Shown: positions 24,023-35,006 of the stretch, one piece after another | How the letters are laid out: the number at the start of each line of letters is the position of its first letter | How positions within the stretch are numbered: position 1 is the first letter of the stretch | From: Davidsoniella eucalypti | Taxonomy: Eukaryota; Ascomycota; Sordariomycetes; Microascales; Ceratocystidaceae | Assembly: GCA_004009845.1 (NCBI GenBank) | Contig: RMBW01000140.1 | Span: forward strand, 1 to 64,000 | Length of the DNA stretch: 64,000 bases | Direction: 5' to 3' | The notes under the pieces: model-generated | What the model was told of the DNA's origin: nothing | Database searches by the model: none | What the model saw: only the letters and a program-made list of their open reading frames with translations | Position numbers and translations under genes: made by a program

Positions 24023-26703
24023 ATGGCATCCAACAGACCACTCTGGTGCCCGTCCTACCGCGAGAGCAACGGGGCGGTGCCCACTGGCGCCCACGGCAGA
24101 TTGCTCGCAACAGGCCATGACGGCGCTGCCACCGCCTCATACACGGCACCGACTCCGGCTCCGGCTCCGGCGTTTGGCCAGTCGTTTGCGCCCTCCGCAT
24201 TCTGGCCACAGGGCCCTGCCGCCGGCCAGCAAGCACGGCGCCACTCACATGCTGCCGGCGGTTCCGGCAGGCAGAACAACAGCCCACCCGCCAGGCCCAA
24301 GGGCCGCAAGACTCGCCGAGACGACTATGACGACGGCCTTTGCTTTTCCGGAGACTCCGATGCCTCAGGCGCCTCCATGGCCGACGAAGCGAGCACTTTC
24401 GACTCGGACTCGGACAGCGGGCCGTTCTACACACGCCGACACACCACCGCCAGCCGCCACGACCTGTCGCCACATCCAGACGGTAAGAACCAACCCTCTA
24501 TCTACACGTAGCACCGGAACCCTAGTCGTGCTTTTGTTTTTTCTTTTTCTTTTTCTTTTTCTCCCAGCTTGACATGCGCCCTGGCAGGTGTCTGTGTGCC
24601 CGTGTTTCCTTTCCTTTTCTGTCGTTATACCGCTATTCTCCGCGCTTATATCCTGTCTGTACAGCCTAGAAGCCTGTTGGTCGTATCCCTTGCCTTGCCT
24701 GCTCTAATCTGCACACTGCGTCATGATGGCCATGTCGTCATAGCCACACCTTTCCGCTGTTTTTGGCTCCGAGGATTGCTTCTCTCCACACTTTCTGTCT
24801 CATCGCCCGTTCTTTCAGCGTTGTTCTCACCCACTCTTTGTCTTTTTGTCTTTTTGCCTTTTTGCTACAATGGCTTGGCACTGGCACAGCTTGAATCTAT
24901 AACTGAGCCATGGGCAATGAAACTGGCATTGGCGTATTCAGACTAGTAGAGCAAGGCATTGTGTAGATTGGCAGATCCAGATCCAGACCGTCATTCGTAC
25001 TCAAGATCCAGATCCAGATGTGCGGACCGTCCAGTCTTCGTCCTCGTCCAAGCTCTTTGATCACGGAACTCAAACAAAGCATTTACTGCAGAATGAGACG
25101 TGTTTGCTTCGTTCAGTGCTGACCAGCATGTTATCCTGCTTCGTATTGATTGGCTTCCAAGAAGCACATGCCTTGCTATTCTGGCGCCGTATCTCCAACT
25201 CCAACGTGCAATACTGTGCTATGATGCGCACCCTGTCTTGGGTTTCCATGGCACTCCAACGTCCCGCATCATCCTCAGTCAATCTCCCAAATACGACGCC
25301 CTTTGTTTGAGAGCCCGATTTGGAGACGCATTCGCTTATCACTGGAAGCGTCCTGCGTCATTTTGCTCACTTCGTTTGTCCTTGTCGACAGCCTTTCAAC
25401 TAACACCGCTCGATACAGACACCCCGATAGTTGGCTTTGGACCATCACACGACCCAAGCCGTTCAAACCCAATAGCCATCGCTCCATCTCGGCGTCCCTC
25501 GTACTTTGAGGATCAAGCTCTATCTGCCCGCGGCGATCGTCTTGGGTACGTCAATCTCTTGGCTCACTGCATACATCCGTTCTAGCAACTAACACACCCA
25601 TCTTCATCGCCAGTGGCTACTTTCCGTTCCATGAAGATCCCAGTCTCCGTATCCAACGATCTCATCCATTCCATACGGCTAGTGCCCAAGCCCGCAAGCA
25701 GTCGATCACACTCGCACAGTCTGCTGCCTCCGCTTCCGCCTCCGCCTCCGCCTCCGCCTCCGCACATCAGGCCACCCCGCCCAAGTCCCGCAAACAATCT
25801 ACGGCCAAACGCAGCGATCGTCGAGGCTCGCTCTCAACCTCTGTCTCCGCTTCCCGCAGACGGAGCTCCCACATCCCTAGCTCCCCTGGTATCAACGCCG
25901 GCCCGTCCCCCGGTCCAGTCAACGCCGCATCTCCCGTCTCGCCGAGCCATCTACCCAGCTCTGCCGGCATAGCCTGGAGAACTTTCAGCGGCTTCACCAC
26001 CCCCAAGGCCCAATCTGGCGAAATGTCGTCTCCGACAAGCGGCCGGTGGCACGAGTCTACATCGTGTGGCTATGACCGCTACGATGACATCGACCCGCTG
26101 CAGCCCATTGCCGAGCCTGTTCCGCAGTCTCATATCTCGCAGAAGAGCCCCCCCGCCCCCATCATTGTGGCATCGCAATACCGCCACGACAGTGTCCTTT
26201 CGCCCCTCGACTCTGGAAATGCCCCGACTCCACTGGGCAAATACTACCCGTCTGTCTACGAGGAAAACATGAAAGCCCGCAAGGCCATGAACGAGGCAGA
26301 CAGCGCTGCTTCCAAAGACGCCTACTTTTCTTCCGACGACGAGCGTCCTGTTCCCGCCAGTCTGGCCGGGAATCCGATACCGAGACATGCGTCGACGGGC
26401 CCCCAAAACCAAGAATACTATGGCGCTTCGTGGGCTCAACAAATCCAGAAGGACGAACAGTATCTGCGGATGGCCCCAGTACACGCTTCTCGCACTAAGA
26501 ATGACGGCCATGCCTTCAGTCTACCCTCCCGGACCCTAGATCCCGAATCCCCCCGTCTTGGCCCTCTCGGGAGCCCCGGTCCAGTGACTCCCATGGATCT
26601 CGAAGCCACCAACTTTGTTTCCGGTGGTTCAGCCTCCTACTTTGAACGTGGCCAAGGACGTCTCACGCCCGCTCCAAAACGAGAGTACTGGCCGAGAACA
26701 TGA
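24023..26703 (+). CDS. Unknown conserved-type disordered protein
   Basis: Three exons, 24023-24482, 25419-25545 and 25614-26703, encode 558 residues. The second intron (68 nt, donor GTACGT, branch AACTAAC, acceptor GCCAG) is canonical. The first is long (936 nt), but donor GTAAGA, branch CAACTAAC and acceptor ATACAG agree in phase. No enzymatic domain is visible. Exon 1 encodes Pro/Ala- and Asp/Ser-rich sequence; exon 3 starts with an alternating Ala-Ser stretch and ends with the ordered-looking block EYYGASWAQQIQKDEQYLRM, then SPRLGPLGSPGPVTPMDLE and a basic C-terminus. The last two blocks look like conserved motifs of an uncharacterised fungal family, but I cannot name it. It is convergent with the BAR-SH3 gene, leaving 301 bp between stop codons. 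Confidence 0.75.
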
Positions 26704-27004
26704 GAGAAAGAGAGATGTACCATCTTTTCTACACAGGAATCTTAAAGGGGACGACCAGCTCTTTTGGTCTTGCAATAATGAGTTTACTTTGTTTACACTT
26801 TCATTCCATCTTTTGTACTTTATTTTTCTTCAATATAGATTCTCTGCCCAAAACATGCTAAGCAATCCAATATTAGCCACTCTTAATACATTCTTGCAGA
26901 CATGCATATATTTTGTATCTTTTAGGATCATCTCCTTGACTTATTAGCTGTAGATTCATACAATAACATAACTAGTGATATGTGATAAAAAAATATTAAA
27001 AAAA
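26704..27004. other. Short spacer between convergent genes
   Basis: 301 bp, AT-rich, shared 3' regions of the unknown protein and the BAR-SH3 gene. No further feature seen. Confidence 0.7.
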
Positions 27005-28624
27005 TTATGCTGGTTTACAATAGTTGGCAGGGAACGAGCCTCGTGCTGCTCCGATCTGGCCCTCCCACCAATCTTGGTCTGTTCCCGTCTTCTTGACAAT
27101 CTTGATACGGTCGCCCTGCCGGAAAGACAGATCCGTGGCGCCCTGACCGGCGAAATCAAACTGGGCAATGACGTATTCATCGGGCATGCGCAATGTTGGC
27201 TTCTTCTTGGGCGGCGGCGGCGGGGGCTTGCGTTTGTTAAGAACCATAGTCGAGCCGGGTGTTGACGCGGCACTGCCGTTATATGGCGAAGACGCGGCAG
27301 TATGGGCCTGCGAGGTCGATACATGGCCAAAATACTCGGACGATGTCGAGCGCGTAATCGGCGCCTGTATGCTTCCCGGACTAGCGCCTAGCCGGGCGGC
27401 AGCGGTGAAGTCTGTAGGCGCAAGACTCTGAGAGCTGCTTCCGGGCCCGGCAGTTAGTTGTGGCCGGCCCATGGGCGAGCGGTCACGGGAGGCGTTGATG
27501 CTGTTGTGCGTCAAAGACGGACTCGGCGATGGCTGGCGCGAGCTGGATGCCGATGTGAGCTTGAGGAGGGGTTGGGACGGTGCTCGACGACCGACTACGG
27601 AAGATGAAGAGGACGACGGTTCGCTTCCGGGGGCATCGATGTTGAGTGTCGATAGGCGGCCCTTGCCGATGGCGATGAAGCTGATGTTTTCGAATATGTC
27701 CTGTACCGGGCGGAAGGCGTCGGTCCATTCGGCCACGACTTGGTCCATGGGCGGCGCGGGCGACGGAAGCCCGTGGTCTTGGCAGAAGCTGTGAAGAGTG
27801 GTGTAGGACATGCCCAGCAGCCGGTTCTGTGTAGCGGCGAGCGAGGAGACGAGGGGCACAATAAGCGTCATGGTTGCGCCGATAACACCGGGCAGGGTGT
27901 CTTGGATGTAATTGTCCATGATGGTGAATTCCTACGACAAGACATGGGTAGTTAGCAACGCGCCAGTGGACATGTCTAGCGACCAGTTTCAGTTCCGCAT
28001 GGCGGCGTTTTCGGGGCCGGCTCTCACCTCTTGGAAATGCGCAAGTTCCTCTTCGGCCTTGCGCAGCGCCTGGTCCTCCTTGGGACTGTGGCCGCTCTTC
28101 TTCTGCAGCTTGGCCAATCTCTCCTGGCTTTTCTCATAGTCCACACGCTTGCCCTCGCGCTTCTTGATGGTCTTGCGGAAGCCGCCAATGTACTCGCGCG
28201 CTCTGCTGGCGGGGTGGACGACGCCGGCATCGAACATGGCCACCTCGTTGACGATGTCGTCCTTGAGCTCGGTGAAGGCATCGCGGAGCGCCGTGACCTG
28301 CGCCATCTGGTGTTCTGGCGTGGGCCGTTGTGGCCGCGAGGAGGGTGACTCTGGCTCGGCCAAAGCATCAGCCGCGGCGGAAGACGCCGTGTTGGCCATG
28401 CCCATGGGTTGGTATATGGAGATGTACTCGGTGGCCATGCTGACTTGAGCTAGTGCCATGGCCACCCAGGCTTCGCGCAGGCTTTTGCCGTCTTCAACCA
28501 GGCGCGCAAGAAGCTTGTCGATGTCCTCATACTCGCTGACGATAAAGGAGACATGGCCGCTTTCTTTCTGGCCACGGTTGATGAGTTTGCCGAATTTCTC
28601 GCGGGTCGCTTGCATGGTCTGCAT
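27005..28624 (-). CDS. BAR-SH3 domain protein (amphiphysin/Rvs167-type relative)
   Basis: Two exons, 28624-28028 and 27931-27005, with a 96-nt intron (donor GTGAGA, branch GCTAACT, acceptor CGTAG, phase 0), encoding 507 residues. Residues 1 to about 265 form a BAR-type coiled coil: KFGKLINRG, then the basic GGFRKTIKKREGKRVDYEKSQERL, and MDQVVAEWTDAFRPVQDI near its end. A Ser/Pro-rich linker holds a KRKPPPPPPKKKP stretch. The last ~58 residues are an SH3 domain (YVIAQFDFAGQGATDLSF, DWWEGQIG, GSFPANYCKP) with the usual ALYDY-, WW- and P-N-Y-type positions. Such proteins bind and curve membranes at endocytic sites and contact actin regulators. The N-terminus differs from classical Rvs167, so I regard it as a second fungal BAR-SH3 paralogue rather than Rvs167 itself. 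Expression is likely divergent from the Dbl2-like gene 2.4 kb away. Confidence 0.88.
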
Positions 28625-30090
28625 GGTAAGATGGCTGAAGTATTATATGTGTATATGTATGTGTATATCGAGATAGGGATATGTCTAGTGAGGTATGTGT
28701 TCGAGGAAACGCCGAGAGGGGGGGGGGTTATCATCCCCAAGGGCTCGTTTGGAAGGTTGTGGTAGTTTTCGATTCGAACTGCGGGCTTGCAAATCGGTCG
28801 AGAGATGTCAGAGCATCCAGGCTCGAGGCTGGCTGGATTCTGTCTCCCTGGCTTGAGCCGAAAGACGAGCTCGCTGTGGAGAGAGAGGCGATGCAGATCT
28901 GTGGCCGTTAAAGGTACACTATGACGAATAGATTTTCAGAGATGGAGGAGGCCGAGGCGGAGTTGTCGAGCAGTAGACTCAGCGGGCAAGGCAATAGATC
29001 AGTAGATGGAAATATATATATATCGAGTGTAGATGGTGTATATCTGCTGCTATATGCGGTCTTGGACACGATTATTACGAAGGGACGGGATGTAGAATGC
29101 AGTGTGTAAGCTCGAAGAAAGAGGCTCGAAGAATTCCATGTAAGAATACGCCAGTGCTTGTTAATGTTTATACATCTGTACATGCATCATGTAGCAGTTC
29201 CCTGTCGATTTTACTCTGATAGGACTTATTTGACTGGCTGCCAACTATGGCTGTCTCTTCGAGTCTTCCACAGCTTCTGAAACTACAAGTGGCTTGTGAT
29301 CTACTCGGCGGGGCTGTAATTTTGCTGTCACTTTCTTCTGATTGCTCGAAGGGCTTGTTGGCCCAAGAATCCCTGGGACGAAGGAGTCTCCAGGGGTCTA
29401 CGATTACGATGTTGGAGCAAGAAACCTTTGTACAGAACAAGGTGGACTGTCTGTCTACAGGCCATACATTATAGCCGCGGTTCTGAGAGTCAGTGTCGTT
29501 GACGATACACACTAGTTCCAAAGATCACAGACAACCATCTCCTTTGTTCTTCTTTTCGAGAAAGGCACGACGTTGCTGATATGACAATACAAACTCTCAC
29601 GCCATGTTTGCTATTTTTAAACCCAGCATAGCACATGATTCGAGGGAAGGAAAACATGAAGGGTGCTCGTAGCCTCCACTGTAATTTATAACTGACAATA
29701 CCCCAACAGCATTCTTGACAACCCACCTTAACCAGACTAGATCGTTTGATCGTTTGATCGTTTGATCTAGCCGTCGGTTAGGGTTGGACGCTTTGTCGCC
29801 AAGTAGCGAAATCGAGGAGGAAAAAGAAAACCAGCACTAGTACCTAGATTGGTACGCACATACAGAAAGCCATGTTAAAGAGACATCCTCTTCTCCGTCC
29901 ATGTTGAACTAATATCTCTGTCTATATTGAAGCTTGAGTCAGGTTCTTTGTTTAGAATATATACATACATACATACTCTAAGAATACTCTAAGAATGCTC
30001 TAAGAATACATCTCTCACAATCACAATCTCCCACAGCGGCCTAAGCCCCAAGCAAGCTTACAGTGCTAGTTAGCAAACTCCTGGTCTGAC

Positions 30091-30124
30091 TTGATCATAT
30101 TTAACGTCTACCTACTTAAATCAC
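30091..30124 (-). mobile_element. Relic of the LINE 3' end
   Basis: A 34-bp segment containing TATTTAACGTCTACCT and AAATCAC matches the extreme 3' end of the non-LTR element at 61459-62906, with a 4-bp insertion. It is read in the same orientation as the other copies. It may be a very short 5'-truncated insertion; no target duplication was found. Confidence 0.5.
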
Positions 30125-30385
30125 ACTCCTGGTTGCTCGTGAGCCGCTATAACGTAGGCCCCAGCCTCTTTAGATTAAAATCTTAGTATAAGTAGTTCAA
30201 TAAACCACCAATGTAAAACTAGACTAACTATTGTATACAGATGTGGTAAATAACTTGGTAAATAACTTGAAATAACAGAACAAAATCACTGCTGCAAAAC
30301 ATGTCGATCGATTTTCCTGCCATACCAAGGCGCTCGTCAAATAATAACAAATACAAATGCAAATAAAGTATCATTTCACATCTTT

Positions 30386-30481
30386 ATAGCTCTATAAGAT
30401 TAATGAATTAGAAAAAAAGTTGACAAAAAAAAGTTGACAAAAAAAAGTTGAAAAAAAGTTGAAAAAAAAGTTGAGAAAAAT
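30386..30481 (+). mobile_element. Short poly(A) retroposon, copy 1
   Basis: The segment ATAGCTCTA-TAAGATTAATGAATTAG followed by A-rich sequence matches the short inserts at 34502-35066 but lacks the GAGCTCC portion. Its tail has expanded into an (A)nGTTGA repeat up to about 30481. No clear target duplication is visible. Confidence 0.5.
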
Positions 30482-30721
30482 TGAAAATAATTAAAAACAT
30501 TAAAAAGGTATCAATTAAAAAACAGTTTGCTACATTTACACCCTACATTTATATCTAACGATTTATATCTAACTATTTATGTGTAATATGTAAATAAATT
30601 AGTCGTGGTTTTTCCATTATAAGTTTAAAAACGGCTATTGCCTTCTTCTTATTATACCCAAAATATTATTTGATGCAGAATAATAACTTTAGAGACAGCA
30701 ACTAGACTAGACATATTTTAT

Positions 30722-30731
30722 ATCACGTGAC
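30722..30731. promoter_or_regulatory. CACGTG E-box in the Dbl2-like gene promoter
   Basis: ATCACGTGAC lies about 330 bp before the start codon. The same sequence recurs at 38899-38908, and a near-identical palindrome occurs upstream of mS45. Binding by a Cbf1-like factor is inference. Confidence 0.4.
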
Positions 30732-31058
30732 TTGGCGCCATTGTCGTGACAGCCTACAACCAAAACGCGAGAATTTCTCCAACAAACGAGCTGCCTTAAT
30801 CAATTAAATCATTTGAGCGTGAAACTCCGATCCCATCTTACATGTACATGGGCAATAACCAACAATAAGCCATACTTTTGTCCTGCTTTTTTAAATGGGG
30901 AAGCAGCTTCCCCGCCAAATAGATATAATATTTCTCGTCAAGGCCTATACAGTCTTTTCCTCCGTATCGATACCTCCAAACTCAATCTTCCATCTGCCAT
31001 CCATGCCGGATCTTTGATATCATCGCTTCCAGGCTGCTATTCTTGCATCATACTCAAT

Positions 31059-34000
31059 ATGAGCCGATCTTCAGCAGTTGCCGATTCTGCTGGCGAGGTC
31101 ATCACCGCGCCGGTTCTGGAGTTTGCCTGTCTATTCTCACATGACCTCAAGCGTAAACAAAAGCGCTGGAAGGACGGCCGCTTGAAGTATCACACGTTTA
31201 ACAAGCGGGTTATGGTCTATGACGAGAGGGGAAATTCCATTGGGGATACGCACTGGCAAGAAAGCTTCCCTATCCAGGAGGGAGAGGAACTAAACCTTGA
31301 TCGGGGCGGTGTAGTGGTCCAGGTGTGCGAATGCAAGGGCCACCAAGAGCAAGACCTGACAGAACTGCTGACTCGCAGACCGAGAGTAGCACCTTCTTCG
31401 GACATTGTTAGCCCGGCACATACCACGCCACACAGGACGCCGCACAGAACCCCGGCAACTGGGTTCAACCCGCCAAGGCCGTTTGCCGGGCCCTCACGGA
31501 CGTCGTCTGCGGTGCAGACCCCACTCAAAGGCCCGACAGGCCGTGCCATAGTCCCAATCCATTCTCCGTACGAAGAACGCCGGGCTCAACTTGCTTCTGT
31601 GCCACCGGAGCCTCAAGAATCACCACCATCTAAACGGCCACGCTATGAAAAGCAGCAAAAGTCAGCCTACGCAACCAGTTTGTTTGGGGCCTCCTTGAGC
31701 TTGTCTAGTAGTGCACCTAGTATATCGTCGTCACGACAGGCTATTCCCCGTCTCCACCCGAATGCTCCGGTCACTCAACAACCTCAGTTGGTCGTGTCAT
31801 CGGCCCGCATTTCTTATAGGGAATCCAGGGCGCCCTCTCTCAACGAGCCACAAGATGGCAGGTCAACATCAAGGTTGCAACACTTATTAGCCTCTTCACG
31901 AAAGTCAAGGCCCGGTGTTGGAAACTCTCAGGATCGTGACGAATCACCGGATGTTCAAGAAGTAGTACCTCGAGATACTTCCAGTAAAGCAGCTCCTCGT
32001 CCAAATGCCCCTAGACCAAGACCGAAACCGCAGGCTATTACAAAACCGCAGGCTATTACAAAACCGGCAGCTATTACAAAATCGCAGGCTATTACAAAAC
32101 CGCAGGCTATTACAAAACCGCAGGCTATTACAAATCCGCCAGCTATTACAAAACCCCTACCACCAGTGGTTGATCTTGACGACGTACCGGACAACCCACA
32201 GCCACCAGTCGTAGTCGCACCGTCTTCCAATAAACGAGTACGAGGCTCCAGCAATACTCAACCCAAGCAAATAGCTGTAGGGTCTGTGGCGGTACGGCCT
32301 CCATTTCCATCAGTGGTACCTCATGCTACCAAACATACAGTTAGTGCTTCAACGACAACATGTGGCATACAACAGCCTATCAATCTCGCACAACGGAAAT
32401 TTGCAGATGAAGTTATTCCAGAGCTTGAGCCTCTCCCTCCAGCTTCTCAGCCCCGTGTTGAGCTCCGTCTTCAGTCAAGGAAGAAGAAAAGAAGGGGCCT
32501 GATGATATCAGCTGCCCCGCCTCCCGTTATGCCAAGTAAAGCTCCAGTCCTAGAACTTAAGCCCACCACGCCAGACCTCTCCAAAGACAACGAAGCAGGC
32601 GTTGCCAAGTCCAAGGCAAAACTACCATCTTCAGCACCACAAGGAAAGATAAGCGAGCCTTCATGTAAGATCATATCATACTATTCACTTATAGAATCGA
32701 TACTTGGAGTTTTGAAGTTAACAAAAATAGCCATACATCAACAAGAGTCAGAAACAGTAAACTCTCCGTTAGTCATAGACTCTTCGCCAGTTGAGATAGA
32801 TCTGGCGTCTGAAACCAAAGGAAAGGATCTAAATCGAGCCATCCGGCAAGAACGCGTAGCAGAGCCTAATTCGGCAATAGGCATGATTCCCCAAACAAAA
32901 AAAGCTTTAGAGAATCTAGACTCTGCCGTCGATTCCCCTCCATTACCTGCGACTGTGCCTTCGACTGTGCCTGCGACTGTGCCTCCGCCTGTGCGACCCC
33001 CTTCTCCAATTCGTGAAGTTGAGCCCGTACAATGCCCATCACTACCATCAAGTCCTGCAGAATCGTCTGCTCCCGGTAAGAAGTCAATTCCAGATGAATG
33101 TCAGCTGGAATCAGTCGGAAACCTTGCCCCGGTCACTAAGCCTGAGTTAGGCACCAAACCAATGTCATTAGAAAATGATCTCACTAGTTCTCCTGGTCAA
33201 GGTGATAGAAGCAAGCCAGTATCTTCGAACTCGCGCGCAAAGCCACATCCTTTAGACGCATCTGATAAAATGGATGTTGATGCGATATCCAGTGATACCC
33301 CACAAGCTCCGTCACGAAAACAATCACCTGAGATTCCTTCGTCGCCTGTTTCAGTCTTATCTTCTCCGAGTGTTCTCCCTGCCGATTCTTTTCGTCGGGA
33401 TAGGCCATCCAGCTTATTCTCATCACGACAGCATACACAACAAGATTCGGATGATGAGATGGAAGATATATCTCAAGAGGCAATATTTGGCCAGCGGTTC
33501 CCTTTCTCAGAAGTTGATCCAAACGGTGACAATGGTTCCGCGTCCATATCTTCAGAGGTTCGAGATCTTGAAAATGAAGATCGTACATTTCTGGGAAACA
33601 CAGATACTATGGCCGTGGAACAACAAGATCTAGCAAGTCCCGATATCATTTCACCATCTGCTTCAAACCCACCTTCAGAAGCATGCGATAATGTAAACAT
33701 AACCATCGAAGAAGCCTCCAAGTCATCATCGGCCATCCCTCGCTCCAATGTTGAGGGCCAGTTTAACAGTCCTGCAGAAGCTGAGTGTGGCGTCACTTCA
33801 CTCGCCACAGCGTTAATTTCCAACACTCTCAAAATAGGCGAAATGCAAACTACTACCAAGGAGACTGCTGAATCTCCAGTCACTCAACAACCTCAGTTGG
33901 TCGTGTCATCGGCCCGGATTTCGACTCCTTTTCCAACTCCATCGCTCTTCGATGACGCTAGTCTAATTAATGCTTTGGACTCGGCTTCAGAGCCTACGAT

Positions 34001-34469
34001 GCCGCCTCCACCACTATGTGGCCCCAAAACTACAGTTGCTCGTTCTGTAGGGAATTCCGCATCTTATATCGGTTCCATCGACTTTCACAGGCCACAAGGG
34101 AGCAATACTGTGACGGGAAATCGAGCGAAAACGGGATCTGGGTCACTCGCATCCATCATTTCTAGAACCAAAGATGCCTCCCGACTCGAACCGCCTGTTC
34201 CTGTCGCTGCTCAGATGTCATTTGGTGCCAAATTCGGCGTCATAAGCGCAGCGTCTTTAATGAACGACCCAGCATATAACAAAACCGACCCTCCACCCAC
34301 CCCTACTCCGCAGGATCGATATAATTCCGTACCTAGCCCTATTCCCGAAGCTGAACGACCAGTCCTTGCTGCCGTTCGAAGATTTCCTGGATTCACAAGA
34401 TCCAGTGGTGACCCATGGAGTCGGGAAGCATATGATCTGTTCGAGTGGCAGAAGCCAAATGCTGCATAA
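31059..34469 (+). CDS. Dbl2/ZGRF1-like protein with N-terminal DUF2439 domain
   Basis: The conserved region begins at the ATG at 31059; the frame is open further up to 30813 but that part reads as leader. Residues ~17-95 form the DUF2439 (ZGRF1 N-terminal) domain: VLEFACLFSHDLKRKQKRWKDG, then LKYHTFNKRVMVYDERGN, and VCECKGHQEQDLTELL. In fission yeast, Dbl2 with this domain recruits the helicase Fml1 to recombination sites, so a DNA-repair role is inferred. The rest is disordered, with seven K-P-Q-A-I-T repeats, and ends with GFTRSSGDPWSREAYDLFEW, probably a conserved tail. A stopless 66-nt intron (32665-32730, donor GTAAGA, acceptor AATAG) is likely; removing it gives 1114 residues. No helicase domain is present, unlike animal ZGRF1. 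The gene contains two short duplicated patches described under findings. Confidence 0.85.
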   Translation: MSRSSAVADSAGEVITAPVLEFACLFSHDLKRKQKRWKDGRLKYHTFNKRVMVYDERGNSIGDTHWQESFPIQEGEELNLDRGGVVVQVCECKGHQEQDLTELLTRRPRVAPSSDIVSPAHTTPHRTPHRTPATGFNPPRPFAGPSRTSSAVQTPLKGPTGRAIVPIHSPYEERRAQLASVPPEPQESPPSKRPRYEKQQKSAYATSLFGASLSLSSSAPSISSSRQAIPRLHPNAPVTQQPQLVVSSARISYRESRAPSLNEPQDGRSTSRLQHLLASSRKSRPGVGNSQDRDESPDVQEVVPRDTSSKAAPRPNAPRPRPKPQAITKPQAITKPAAITKSQAITKPQAITKPQAITNPPAITKPLPPVVDLDDVPDNPQPPVVVAPSSNKRVRGSSNTQPKQIAVGSVAVRPPFPSVVPHATKHTVSASTTTCGIQQPINLAQRKFADEVIPELEPLPPASQPRVELRLQSRKKKRRGLMISAAPPPVMPSKAPVLELKPTTPDLSKDNEAGVAKSKAKLPSSAPQGKISEPSCKIISYYSLIESILGVLKLTKIAIHQQESETVNSPLVIDSSPVEIDLASETKGKDLNRAIRQERVAEPNSAIGMIPQTKKALENLDSAVDSPPLPATVPSTVPATVPPPVRPPSPIREVEPVQCPSLPSSPAESSAPGKKSIPDECQLESVGNLAPVTKPELGTKPMSLENDLTSSPGQGDRSKPVSSNSRAKPHPLDASDKMDVDAISSDTPQAPSRKQSPEIPSSPVSVLSSPSVLPADSFRRDRPSSLFSSRQHTQQDSDDEMEDISQEAIFGQRFPFSEVDPNGDNGSASISSEVRDLENEDRTFLGNTDTMAVEQQDLASPDIISPSASNPPSEACDNVNITIEEASKSSSAIPRSNVEGQFNSPAEAECGVTSLATALISNTLKIGEMQTTTKETAESPVTQQPQLVVSSARISTPFPTPSLFDDASLINALDSASEPTMPPPPLCGPKTTVARSVGNSASYIGSIDFHRPQGSNTVTGNRAKTGSGSLASIISRTKDASRLEPPVPVAAQMSFGAKFGVISAASLMNDPAYNKTDPPPTPTPQDRYNSVPSPIPEAERPVLAAVRRFPGFTRSSGDPWSREAYDLFEWQKPNAA
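32025..32152 (+). repeat. 18-bp coding tandem repeat, seven units
   Basis: Seven units of the form AAACCGCAGGCTATTACA encode the hexapeptide KPQAIT with small variations (PAAIT, KSQAIT, NPPAIT). It lies in the disordered part of the Dbl2-like protein. Confidence 0.85.
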
Positions 34470-34486
34470 ATTTTGGCTTGGCTACC

Positions 34487-34554
34487 AATGTCATGCTAGC
34501 TTTTTTTTTTTTTTTTTAATTCATTTATCTTATGGAGCTAATGTCATGCTAGCT
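34487..34554 (-). mobile_element. Short poly(A) retroposon, copy 2, with 15-bp target duplication
   Basis: A 38-bp insert (34502-34539) reads on the minus strand as GCTCCATAAGATAAATGAATT followed by poly(A). It is flanked by perfect direct repeats AATGTCATGCTAGCT at 34487-34501 and 34540-34554. It lies 18 bp after the stop codon of the Dbl2-like gene. Poly(A) tail plus target duplication is the signature of LINE-mediated retroposition. Confidence 0.8.
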
Positions 34555-34919
34555 AACTCTATTACAGATCCTAGAACTCGCAGACAAGTCCCAAGTGACT
34601 TGTTTTAAATAACCCTATCTATTATGTTTAACCCTACCGTGTCAATATTTAAAACTCGTATTAAGCTAAGTTGAAGACATACAACCTTGAGGCTAATGCC
34701 AATTGAAAAAAAAATGATGACAAGATTATCCAAATAAGGAATAATGTACGACTATATGAAGCGACTATATGAAGCGATGTATGAAGCGATGGAACCAACC
34801 GATGAGAAGGCTATAGTTACATTGGGGTGTGATATTCTACTGTATAGTAACATACATACAATTTCATGACAGATGATCTAATGACTAGTACGTAGGCAAT
34901 AGGTAATATATCTACGATT

Positions 34920-35006
34920 CCATAATATATCTTTTTTTTTTAAATTTTTTTTTTTAATTCATTTATCTTATGGAGCTATAGAGCTATAACGATCCATAAT
35001 ATATCT
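34920..35006 (-). mobile_element. Short poly(A) retroposon, copy 3, with 13-bp target duplication
   Basis: Insert at about 34933-34989, minus strand: TATAGCTCTATAGCTCCAT, AAGATAAATGAATT and an interrupted poly(A). Direct repeats CCATAATATATCT flank it at 34920-34932 and 34994-35006; allowing one indel, the duplication extends to ACGAT further left. Confidence 0.75.

Larger units (their letters stand above)
28625..31058. other. Divergent intergenic region with simple repeats
   Basis: 2.4 kb between divergent genes. It contains an 8-bp tandem repeat (GATCGTTT, four units near 29740-29770), a 12-bp repeat (CTCTAAGAATA, near 29978-30010), a relic of a LINE 3' end (30091-30124), a poly(A)-tailed short insert with an (A)nGTTGA tail (30386-30481), and ATCACGTGAC at 30722-30731 in the probable promoter of the Dbl2-like gene. 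No gene recognised. Confidence 0.6.
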
